From Dehalococcoidia bacterium (GTDB lineage: Bacteria; Chloroflexota; Dehalococcoidia; JACVQG01): 12,377 nucleotides of DNA. The translations under genes were made by a program, and so were the position numbers. The notes beneath the pieces are model-generated. The model made no database searches. It saw nothing but the letters and a program-made list of their open reading frames with translations, and was not told the DNA's origin. How positions within the stretch are numbered: the first letter of the stretch is position 1; every line of letters begins with the position of its first letter. The stretch spans positions 1-12,377 of the forward strand of contig JACVQG010000008.1 in assembly GCA_015661045.1 (NCBI GenBank), read 5' to 3'. Shown piece by piece: positions 1 to 4,972 of this stretch.

Positions 1-118
1 CAGGAGGCTTGGCTGCTGGTTCATTGGCCAGTCCTTTCTGTATTATGAGATTAACTGAGGTTCTCCCTTCTCCGCCATCCTACACGTAACCACTAACAAG
101 CCTCTATTAAATAAACTT
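1..118. other. Left-edge sequence without an identifiable gene
   Basis: Short open stretches run in from the left edge on the plus strand and stop at 46-48, 56-58 and 87-89 depending on frame. None shows a recognisable C-terminal motif. I see no RNA gene or repeat here. It may hold the tail of a neighbouring gene, but the sequence does not show it. Confidence 0.4.
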
Positions 119-150
119 GGGGTGGGGACGAAAGCTTTCATCCCCACCCC
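119..150 (-). terminator. Hairpin downstream of the amidohydrolase-like gene
   Basis: A perfect 10-bp GC-rich stem (GGGGTGGGGA at 119-128 pairing with 141-150) encloses a 12-nt loop that itself contains the palindrome GAAAGCTTTC. It begins about 33 nt past the stop of the minus-strand gene and is followed on that strand by AAGTTTATTTAA, which is T-rich but not a clean T-run. Position and stem strength suggest an intrinsic terminator or 3' stabiliser. The weak U-tract keeps confidence moderate. Confidence 0.6.
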
Positions 151-183
151 ATTGATTTGAAATCCAAATATTTGCAGAAGGTT

Positions 184-1068
184 TTACAGCTTGAACAGCT
201 TTACGGCATTATCTCTTAGAATCTTACGCTTGGTATCTTCCTTCAGTTCCAGCGCCATAAACTGCTCTTTGCAAGCCTTCATACCCAGCGAGTTTGAGCC
301 GAACATTACCTTATCCTGGCCTTTCCATGAATCAATAAAGGCAAAGATTTTTTCCTTATCGGGCATGGCACGGGGTGGGTAAGCCGAGATGTCGCCGTAA
401 ACATTGGGGTGTTTCCATACCATATCCATCCACTCATCCACCCAGGGCCACCCCGTATGAGAAAGAACAAAATTCACACTTGGCCATTGTATCGCAATCT
501 CGTCAATATACATAGGTCTACCGGGGTCGCTGGGCATTGATTCTGCTGAGTGTCCGGATTGGAAACCAATCGGGACACCATATTCCAGGGCTTTTACATA
601 GGCGGGGTAATATCTTCTATCGGTGGGGGGCAATCCAAAACCCTGGGGATGGATATAGATATACTTGAACCCGTATTCTTTAACGGCCTTGTCGATTTCC
701 CTCAAACTATCTTCAATCCTGAGAGGGTCATATCCGACGCAACCAACAATTTTCCCCTTGCCTCTTTTTACGAAATCTTGCACCATATCAATGTTTACGT
801 TTACAACCCAGTTGCTATTCACAATGGACCACTGTTTCAGAGCCGTGATGAACACCTTTTCATACCCACAGTCATCGGCCTCTTTTAGCAATTCCTCAAA
901 AGAGTTGAGTCCCAATTTTTTGGCTGCAATCTCCGGATTGCCAAAAGGTTTAAAGGTGCTTTTGAAACCTATCTTCCACTCGTAGGTGGAGAACATCCTC
1001 ATCCTCTCCTCGGGGAGGAAATAGTGGGGGTAATTCATGATATCTATGGCTTTGATGTCTTCTGTCAT
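184..1068 (-). CDS. Amidohydrolase-2 family protein lacking most metal ligands
   Basis: The 294-residue protein has the fold signature of the ACMSD-like amidohydrolase-2 (TIM-barrel) family: a beta strand ending in YIYIHP near 136-141, VNFVLSHTGWP at 198-208, a VMFGSN strand at 254-259, and a C-terminal helix ending in RDNAVKLFKL. The usual metal and catalytic positions are largely altered. The N-terminal HxH is M11-N-Y13, the mid-barrel HTG is Q170-S-G, and the final GSD aspartate is N259. H204 is kept. The protein may be non-hydrolytic, metal-free or structural, and its substrate is unknown. Start choice: ATG at 1068 has AAAGGAG at 1074-1080 with 5-nt spacing. An in-frame ATG at 1083 has no comparable ribosome site, and the chosen gene's Shine-Dalgarno lies inside that extension. 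It is monocistronic, divergent from the DinB-like gene, and ends at a hairpin. Confidence 0.8.
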   Translation of the reverse strand: MTEDIKAIDIMNYPHYFLPEERMRMFSTYEWKIGFKSTFKPFGNPEIAAKKLGLNSFEELLKEADDCGYEKVFITALKQWSIVNSNWVVNVNIDMVQDFVKRGKGKIVGCVGYDPLRIEDSLREIDKAVKEYGFKYIYIHPQGFGLPPTDRRYYPAYVKALEYGVPIGFQSGHSAESMPSDPGRPMYIDEIAIQWPSVNFVLSHTGWPWVDEWMDMVWKHPNVYGDISAYPPRAMPDKEKIFAFIDSWKGQDKVMFGSNSLGMKACKEQFMALELKEDTKRKILRDNAVKLFKL

Positions 1069-1165
1069 TTTTACTCCTTTCATAAACTTATGCCTTGATA
1101 TAGTTAGACAGGATAACTAGCTTCGGTTTATATGTAAAAACAATGGGTAACTTGCTTTCATTAGC

Positions 1166-1216
1166 TTAAAGGCAACAGTCGGAGTTGTCAATGGGTTGTG
1201 GGCGTATTGCCTTTAA
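1166..1216. promoter_or_regulatory. Perfect 10-bp inverted repeat between divergent genes
   Basis: TTAAAGGCAA at 1166-1175 is the exact reverse complement of TTGCCTTTAA at 1207-1216. The arms are 41 bp apart centre to centre, about four helical turns, so both faces could be contacted by one dimer or tetramer. The right arm covers the -35 hexamer of the plus-strand promoter, a place where binding would block RNA polymerase. A role as operator is inference. No regulator gene is adjacent apart from the distant ribbon-helix-helix protein. Confidence 0.4.
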
Positions 1217-1235
1217 ATGGTCCCGTGTTTATAAT
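1207..1235 (+). promoter_or_regulatory. Sigma70-type promoter of the DinB-like gene
   Basis: TTGCCT at 1207-1212 and a consensus TATAAT at 1230-1235 are separated by exactly 17 nt. A start near 1242 would give a leader of about 28 nt containing the AAGGAGG ribosome site at 1256-1262, which sits 7 nt before the ATG. This is the best-looking promoter in the window. Confidence 0.7.
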
Positions 1236-1269
1236 AATGCATCTTAAGGTATGAGAAGGAGGAAACAAT

Positions 1270-1689
1270 ATGTCTAAAGAACAAACCATTCAGCTTATTA
1301 AGGATGTAGCGAGTATATATCAGCAGTGCATGATGGAAGCAGCTAGCCTTACCAATGAGCAATTGGATAAAGTGGTGCCTGTGGGAAAGCGCGAAATCCC
1401 GGCGCGGACTATCCTCTATAACATGGTGGCACATCCCCGTGAACATTCAATCCATCTACAGAAGATATTGCAAAAGACGGGTTCACCTGCTTCACAGCCC
1501 TCTGAAGCTCAGCTTATTTTGAGCGAAGCTGCCGAATCGTTCGGATCTCTGAGCGGCCTGATTGCCCGTACCTCCGACGATGACATGGACAAAGAGTTCG
1601 AAGGCCACTCGCTGAGAAAGGTGCTGGATCATGTAATATTCGCTTACGGGCTTTACCTGAATGGAATACAGCAGGCCAAAAAAGCGTAG
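1270..1689 (+). CDS. DinB-like four-helix-bundle protein
   Basis: This 139-residue, mostly helical protein resembles the DinB/YfiT-like putative metalloenzyme superfamily. Family-like signs are a histidine-rich second helix (H55, H59, H62 in VAHPREHSIH) and a last helix of the pattern SLRKVLDHVIFAYGLYL with H121, matching the usual histidine in the 'vl.Hv...e..y' segment. Members are often thiol-dependent transferases or of unknown role, so no reaction is assigned. The start is secure: AAGGAGG lies 7 nt upstream and a consensus promoter precedes it. It is the only clear plus-strand gene in the window, divergent from the amidohydrolase-like gene and convergent with the YkgJ-type gene. The DinB assignment rests on pattern and length only. 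Confidence 0.75.
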   Translation: MSKEQTIQLIKDVASIYQQCMMEAASLTNEQLDKVVPVGKREIPARTILYNMVAHPREHSIHLQKILQKTGSPASQPSEAQLILSEAAESFGSLSGLIARTSDDDMDKEFEGHSLRKVLDHVIFAYGLYLNGIQQAKKA

Positions 1690-1690
1690 C

Positions 1691-1852
1691 TTTGTAAAAT
1701 TCCAAGCACCAAACACCAAATCCTAAATAAATTCGAATACTAAAATCTAAAATATAACCTTTCGCAGGTGATGTTTCCGCTAAGACTCATTTTGGTTATT
1801 TGGATTTCGATATTGTTTAGAATTTAGATATTAGGATTTAGGGTTTTACAAT
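1691..1852. repeat. AT-rich imperfect inverted repeat between convergent genes
   Basis: The interval between two converging genes is a long imperfect palindrome. TTGTAAAA (1692-1699) pairs with TTTTACAA (1844-1851), and AAATCCTAA (1718-1726) pairs with TTAGGATTT (1831-1839). Further weak pairing occurs around the TTCGA-containing segments near 1731 and 1806. The arms are built from short A-rich words separated by T or C. It could serve as a bidirectional transcription end or be a non-autonomous repeat. The right end overlaps the last codons of the YkgJ-type gene. Confidence 0.5.
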
Positions 1853-2457
1853 CTGGCAGCCATGATTTGTTCCAGGGTGAAAGATTCGTATTTAGAGATA
1901 TTGTTGCGGGTATGCTTGATTTTCTTGTAGTCAATGTTGAAGCTATCGAAAAGCGCAACTGCTGCGTACCATTCGACCGGTGCATTAAGTTTCCTCAGGG
2001 CTGGAATTCCTACCTGCTCAAAATATCGGGCTGTATTTTTATCATGGGAAAGCGGGCATTCGGGGTCCAGGTAAAAATTAACGCGGTTGTTGGCTACTTC
2101 AAAAGCAATAGGATACACATCACATAGTACCACCTTAGCAGAACGAATAGCACACCGATATTGGGAATCCAGGAAAGGACAGCCCGGTTTGAGTTTTAAG
2201 ACCTCGATGTTACCTGAAGGGGTTAAAATGCAATCTAAATACTGGTTCTCGAAAACGCTTAAAGGCAGGTCTGCGATTTTAGCGATATATTCTTTTTCGC
2301 CGGGCATAAGCGAGCCAATTTTATGCTCTTCGCACTCACCACCGCACTCAGCACAAGCCTGCCACCAGCTCCCGTCTCCTTTGAACTCGTTGTGGAATTC
2401 GATAAATCGCTCTGGCGGTAATTTAGGAAAACTGGAAATATTCCCCTTCCTGGTCAT
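1846..2457 (-). CDS. YkgJ-type Fe/Zn-chelating cysteine-cluster protein
   Basis: A 203-residue protein with the cysteine layout of the YkgJ/CxxCxxxC zinc- or iron-chelating family. It has C35-A-E-C38-G-G-E-C42, then C93-PFL, a YRCAI block (C102), and C112-DVYP, with a further C134-P. The second block matches the family pattern 'CpfL....CsIY..RP..Cr.yP'. The biochemical role of the family is poorly known, and metal or Fe-S binding is expected from the cysteines. Start choice: the open frame extends upstream to an ATG at 2532, but that extension lies entirely over another gene read in a different frame (2466-2636). The ATG at 2457 lies 8 nt after that gene's stop, so I use it, although its ribosome site is weak. 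Location downstream of hemB suggests a loose link to metal or tetrapyrrole metabolism, which is inference. Confidence 0.8.
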   Translation of the reverse strand: MTRKGNISSFPKLPPERFIEFHNEFKGDGSWWQACAECGGECEEHKIGSLMPGEKEYIAKIADLPLSVFENQYLDCILTPSGNIEVLKLKPGCPFLDSQYRCAIRSAKVVLCDVYPIAFEVANNRVNFYLDPECPLSHDKNTARYFEQVGIPALRKLNAPVEWYAAVALFDSFNIDYKKIKHTRNNISKYESFTLEQIMAARL

Positions 2458-2465
2458 CGCTATTC

Positions 2466-2636
2466 TTAAATCTGTCCCCGCTGGGTGAAGAACTGGCTCA
2501 GAGCCAGGCGGATAACCGCACCCTTTGTCCATCTTTGCCCATAGGTCTGCTTTAGCTCTTTGGCCATCTTTTCCAGGGCTTCGAGTTGCTCATCCTCCAG
2601 ATAGACTGTGAATGGTTTTAAGGTTTCTTTGGACAT
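2466..2636 (-). CDS. Small ribbon-helix-helix (CopG-like) DNA-binding protein
   Basis: A 56-residue open frame starts at ATG 2636 and ends at TAA 2466. Its layout fits a ribbon-helix-helix repressor: a beta strand KPFTVYL (7-13), helix A from E14 to about T31 (DEQLEALEKMAKELKQT), a short turn containing GQRW, and helix B with KGAVIRLALSQFF (38-50), matching the usual 'k.avIRlAl..fl' pattern. The ribosome site GGTGAGG at 2644-2650 lies at the end of the hairpin repeat found upstream. The YkgJ-type gene starts 8 nt downstream, so the two are probably co-translated. Targets are unknown. Self-regulation or control of the hemB neighbourhood is possible but not shown. The gene overlaps a spurious N-terminal extension of the YkgJ-type frame. 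Confidence 0.78.
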   Translation of the reverse strand: MSKETLKPFTVYLEDEQLEALEKMAKELKQTYGQRWTKGAVIRLALSQFFTQRGQI

Positions 2637-2644
2637 TTTGAGAC

Positions 2645-2682
2645 CTCACCCCCTAACCCCCTCTCTGTCAACGGAGAGGGGG
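2645..2682 (-). repeat. GC-rich hairpin repeat, copy 1
   Basis: A perfect 9-bp stem, CCCCCTCTC (2657-2665) with GAGAGGGGG (2674-2682), is followed on the minus strand by a tail ending GGGGGTGAGG. The same hairpin-plus-tail design recurs at 4796-4834 and 4854-4888. The element sits between hemB and the ribbon-helix-helix gene and supplies that gene's ribosome site. On the minus strand the T-run lies before the stem, so it is not a canonical terminator for the operon. Confidence 0.65.
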
Positions 2683-2719
2683 AAAAAAAGAATTCAGGGT
2701 TGGTATATAGGGAAACGCT

Positions 2720-3700
2720 CTATGGCGTACGGAGCCACCCTGCCGCTTCTTTGGCATGGTAGGTAATGATAATATCGGCCCCGGCCCGCTTTATGGCTGT
2801 AAGGACTTCCATAATAGCCCGCCGTTCGTCCAACCAGCCGTTTAGCGCCGCTGCTTTTACCATGGAGTATTCCCCACTGACATTATAAGCAGCTACAGGG
2901 TAAGCAAAACCAGACTTAACCTGAGCGATGATATCCAGATAGGCCAAAGCTGGTTTGACCATTATAATATCAGCGCCCTCGGCGATGTCTTGTTCTACTT
3001 CCCGAATCGCTTCCCTGGCATTCGCCGGGTCCATCTGGTAGCCCCGCCTATCTCCAAATTGTGGTGTGCTCCCGGCGGCGTCCCGAAACGGGCCGTAAAA
3101 GGCGGAGGCATGTTTAGCAGCATAGGCCATGATAGGGATTTGTGTTAACCCACCTTCGTCCAGCCGTTGCCGGATGGCAGATATCTGGCCGTCCATCATT
3201 GCAGAAGGCGCCACCATGTCAGCGCCGGCCTCGGCGTGAGACAGGGCTGTTTTGGCCAGTAGCTCCAGCGTGCGGTCATTGTCCACCTCGCCATTCATCA
3301 ACACCCCGCAATGGCCGTGACTGGTGTATTCGCAGAGGCACACATCAGTTATCACTACAAGTTCAGGGACAGCCTTTTTTATGGCCCGGATAGCTTCCTG
3401 TGTTATCCCTTTTGGAGCATAGGCCTCCGAGCCTTCTTCATCCTTATGGGCAGGCAGGCCAAAGAGTAAAACAGCGGGAATACCAAGCCGGGCTATCTCT
3501 TCAACCTCGTGACCCAGGGAGTCCGGTGAGAAGCGGTATACCCCTGGCATTGATGTTATTTCCTGTTTCAGGTTATGGCCATGAGCTATAAAAAGGGGAT
3601 ATACAAAGGAATCGGCGGATAATCTGGTCTCCCGCACCATTCGGCGCAGGTTCTCGGTGCGGCGTAGCCGCCGTAAACGCAACTGAGGGAATTCTGACAT
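2720..3700 (-). CDS. hemB: Porphobilinogen synthase (delta-aminolevulinate dehydratase)
   Basis: Condenses two 5-aminolevulinate molecules to porphobilinogen in the cytoplasm. The 326-residue length is normal for bacterial HemB. The two Schiff-base lysines are K196 in MAYAAKHAS and K249 in [12 protein letters not shown]121-L-C123 with C131 in the DVCLCEY/GHCGVL segment marks the zinc-dependent type. The MPGVYRFS (51-58) and [11 protein letters not shown] (221-231) segments are also typical. The start at 3700 has AGAGG just upstream. It lies 187 nt downstream of dsrE, so it may be transcribed partly from its own promoter in the palindrome-rich gap. It supplies the tetrapyrrole operon to its right with porphobilinogen for HemC. 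Identification is firm. Confidence 0.97.
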   Translation of the reverse strand: MSEFPQLRLRRLRRTENLRRMVRETRLSADSFVYPLFIAHGHNLKQEITSMPGVYRFSPDSLGHEVEEIARLGIPAVLLFGLPAHKDEEGSEAYAPKGITQEAIRAIKKAVPELVVITDVCLCEYTSHGHCGVLMNGEVDNDRTLELLAKTALSHAEAGADMVAPSAMMDGQISAIRQRLDEGGLTQIPIMAYAAKHASAFYGPFRDAAGSTPQFGDRRGYQMDPANAREAIREVEQDIAEGADIIMVKPALAYLDIIAQVKSGFAYPVAAYNVSGEYSMVKAAALNGWLDERRAIMEVLTAIKRAGADIIITYHAKEAAGWLRTP

Positions 3701-3712
3701 ATGACCTCTATT

Positions 3713-3727
3713 TATACCCCGGGTTTA
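3713..3727 (+). repeat. Half-copy of the TATACCCC palindrome
   Basis: TATACCCCGGGTTTA matches one arm of the palindrome at 3783-3810 apart from one base. It lies immediately upstream of hemB, overlapping the region where its leader should be. Confidence 0.55.
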
Positions 3728-3782
3728 TTGCTATTGATAAATTACCTTAAACTAGTAATGCGATAGACTCGCAAAGACTTTT

Positions 3783-3810
3783 TATACCCCAGGTTTAAAC
3801 CTGGGGTATA
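3783..3810. repeat. 28-bp perfect palindrome upstream of hemB
   Basis: The 14-nt arm TATACCCCAGGTTT is followed directly by its exact reverse complement with no spacer. Related half-arms flank it at 3713-3727 (same orientation) and 3868-3880 (opposite orientation), so the whole gap is a nested set of inverted repeats. On the minus strand the palindrome is followed by AAAAAGTC rather than a T-run, so it is not an ordinary terminator for dsrE. It could be an operator, a cruciform, a transcript-stability hairpin or a REP-like repeat. Confidence 0.6.
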
Positions 3811-3853
3811 GGGTACGCTCTCATCCCAGGAAACTGGCCTGTGTCAACATATT

Positions 3854-3866
3854 TAGTCAATGACTA
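3854..3866. repeat. Short palindrome TAGTCA-A-TGACTA
   Basis: Two 6-bp arms surround a single central A, about 20 nt past the dsrE stop and abutting the half-arm at 3868. Its size fits a dimeric regulator site, but at this length chance is a real alternative. Confidence 0.3.
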
Positions 3867-3867
3867 T

Positions 3868-3880
3868 AAACTGGGGTATA
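3868..3880 (-). repeat. Second half-copy of the TATACCCC palindrome
   Basis: AAACTGGGGTATA (plus strand) is the reverse-orientation half-arm of the 3783-3810 palindrome with one base missing. With 3713-3727 it forms an outer inverted pair around the central palindrome. Confidence 0.5.
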
Positions 3881-3887
3881 ACACGTT

Positions 3888-4442
3888 TTAAATAAACAGG
3901 CTGATATCCGCATAAGCCGCAAATTCCAGGAAAGCTGCCGCCCCGGCTATTTCCACCCCATCCAGCAAGTCTTCTTCTTTAACGCCCATAACCCCGCAGG
4001 TAGTCGAACAGCCATAGAGTTTAACTCCAAGCTGTTTGGCGGTATCGACAAATTCAGGAATGGGCATCATATTTTGCTGTGACATCATGCGCTTTAGCAT
4101 GAAAGTTGCCATAGCAGTCATACCAGGAATAGCTCCAACAAGATTGGGCACAGGCATGGGCATGGCCGGGTTGCCCAACGGGGCTACCTTCAACGATTTA
4201 TATTTTTTCTTATTGACAATATCCAGGCCATAAAAAGTAAAGAAAATCCCCACCTCCATCCCCATAGCCGCCGCTGTAACGGCTAAGATAAGGGGCGGGT
4301 AGGCCATATCCAGGGTCCCTTTTGAGGCGATGATAGCCAGGCGCTTGGGTCCCATTGCCTTATGGGCCTCAGCGTGCAGCTTTTTAAAGGTCTCAGCATC
4401 GATGGTTATTGCTTCACCGGGTTTTACTAGCTTATCCGTCAT
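3888..4442 (-). CDS. DsrE/DsrF-like sulfur-relay protein
   Basis: A 184-residue protein of the DsrE/F-like family (DsrE2-type). The core begins with KRLAIIASKGTLDMAYPPL (about 34-52) and continues with an AAAMGMEVGIFFTFYGLDI strand-helix. It ends with KLYGCSTTCGVMGVKEEDL, where C145 is the family's likely persulfide-carrying cysteine and C149 forms an extra CxxxC. The mid-region is rich in methionine (about nine between residues 92 and 125). Members carry sulfane sulfur together with TusA or rhodanese. Start choice: ATG at 4442 has AGGAGG at 4449-4454, whereas a TTG at 4448 would abut that site. The ribosome site overlaps the tusA stop, so the two genes are translationally linked. Hydrophobic patches occur, but I do not call a membrane protein. 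Confidence 0.88.
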   Translation of the reverse strand: MTDKLVKPGEAITIDAETFKKLHAEAHKAMGPKRLAIIASKGTLDMAYPPLILAVTAAAMGMEVGIFFTFYGLDIVNKKKYKSLKVAPLGNPAMPMPVPNLVGAIPGMTAMATFMLKRMMSQQNMMPIPEFVDTAKQLGVKLYGCSTTCGVMGVKEEDLLDGVEIAGAAAFLEFAAYADISLFI

Positions 4443-4453
4443 AGCCAACCTCC

Positions 4454-4699
4454 TCAGGCCTTCTTTATCTTGATAAAGAAGGTATAAACCCCCTTGTCTT
4501 CTACCGCTTTTACCAGACTATGACCGGTTTCGGCGCAAAACGAAGGGAAATCCTTTTTTGCCCCCTTATCGGTAGATAAAACCTTCAAAATTTGTCCCGG
4601 TTGTAAGTCATCTATTGCCAGCTTGGTCTTGACTACCGGCATTGGACATAAAAGACCTCTGCAATCTAAAGTTGAATCTGCCTTTATCTCGTTTGTCAT
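4454..4699 (-). CDS. tusA: TusA-family sulfur carrier protein
   Basis: An 81-residue TusA/SirA/YedF-family protein. The hallmark CPxP motif is C18-PMP, preceded by L11-D-C13-R-G. The C-terminal half KVLSTDKGAKKDFPSFCAETGH (C55) and the terminal FFIKIKK strand are typical. C18 carries a persulfide to acceptors, in many anaerobes working with the adjacent DsrE-type protein. Start choice: ATG at 4699 has GGGGAG at 4708-4713 with 8-nt spacing. The longer frame to 4768 adds 23 residues unlike any TusA N-terminus. It is followed 11 nt after its stop by dsrE. Which process receives the sulfur (cofactor sulfuration, respiration, or Fe-S supply to AhbC/AhbD) cannot be told from the sequence. Confidence 0.93.
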   Translation of the reverse strand: MTNEIKADSTLDCRGLLCPMPVVKTKLAIDDLQPGQILKVLSTDKGAKKDFPSFCAETGHSLVKAVEDKGVYTFFIKIKKA

Positions 4700-4795
4700 C
4701 CTACGAACTCCCCTTTTTGAGTATAAACTAACTTTGAAGGCTCTACAGTAGGCGTTTTCCTGTCTCACTACGAAACACGAAATTAGCCTGGTAAT

Positions 4796-4834
4796 CCCTT
4801 CTCCCTTAAGGGGAGAAGGCTAGGATGAGGGTGG
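4796..4834 (+). repeat. GC-rich hairpin repeat, copy 2
   Basis: CCTTCTCCCTT (4797-4807) pairs with AAGGGGAGAAGG (4808-4819) with one bulged G, followed by the tail CTAGGATGAGGGTGG. It is the same design as copies 1 and 3 and opposite in orientation to copy 3. Confidence 0.6.
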
Positions 4835-4853
4835 TTTGTCAGAAGCGTTTGTG

Positions 4854-4888
4854 CCCCCTCACCTTATTCCTCTCCGATGGGGAGAGGA
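4854..4888 (-). repeat. GC-rich hairpin repeat, copy 3
   Basis: TCCTCTCC (4868-4875) pairs with GGAGAGGA (4881-4888) around a 5-nt loop, with the tail CCCCCTCACCTTAT on the plus-strand left side. With copy 2 it forms an inverted pair 19 nt apart in the gap between cobA-hemD and tusA, which could fold into one larger structure. It may attenuate or process the transcript there, which is inference. Confidence 0.6.
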
Positions 4889-4972
4889 GATTGCAATGGC
4901 TATTTTCAGAGCAATGACGTTATGCGATACTAGCCCTGGGTGAGCCCGGATGTTCCTGCGTAAGGTATAATG

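Noticed and set aside
3..89. Plus-strand reading frame at the left edge as a C-terminal gene fragment
   Set aside because: 28 residues without a recognisable motif. A vague thiolase-tail resemblance could not be supported.
191..985. Plus-strand open frames inside the amidohydrolase-like gene
   Set aside because: Antisense shadows without ribosome sites or family motifs. The minus-strand protein is clearly the coding one.
1163..1191. Minus-strand promoter for the amidohydrolase-like gene (TTGACA at 1186-1191)
   Set aside because: The -35 is perfect but the hexamer 17 nt on (TAAGCT) is a poor -10, and no better partner was found.
2458..2532. N-terminal extension of the YkgJ-type frame starting at ATG 2532
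   Set aside because: It coincides with a better-supported gene in another frame, has no ribosome site, and its residues do not resemble the family.
2657..2682. Hairpin copy 1 as an intrinsic terminator of hemB
   Set aside because: On the minus strand the T-run precedes the stem instead of following it.
4720..4725. TATACT as -10 of a tusA promoter
   Set aside because: No -35-like hexamer at suitable spacing, and the start would leave almost no leader before the ribosome site.
4700..4768. Longer TusA frame starting at 4768
   Set aside because: The added residues do not match TusA, and a good GGGGAG site precedes the ATG at 4699.
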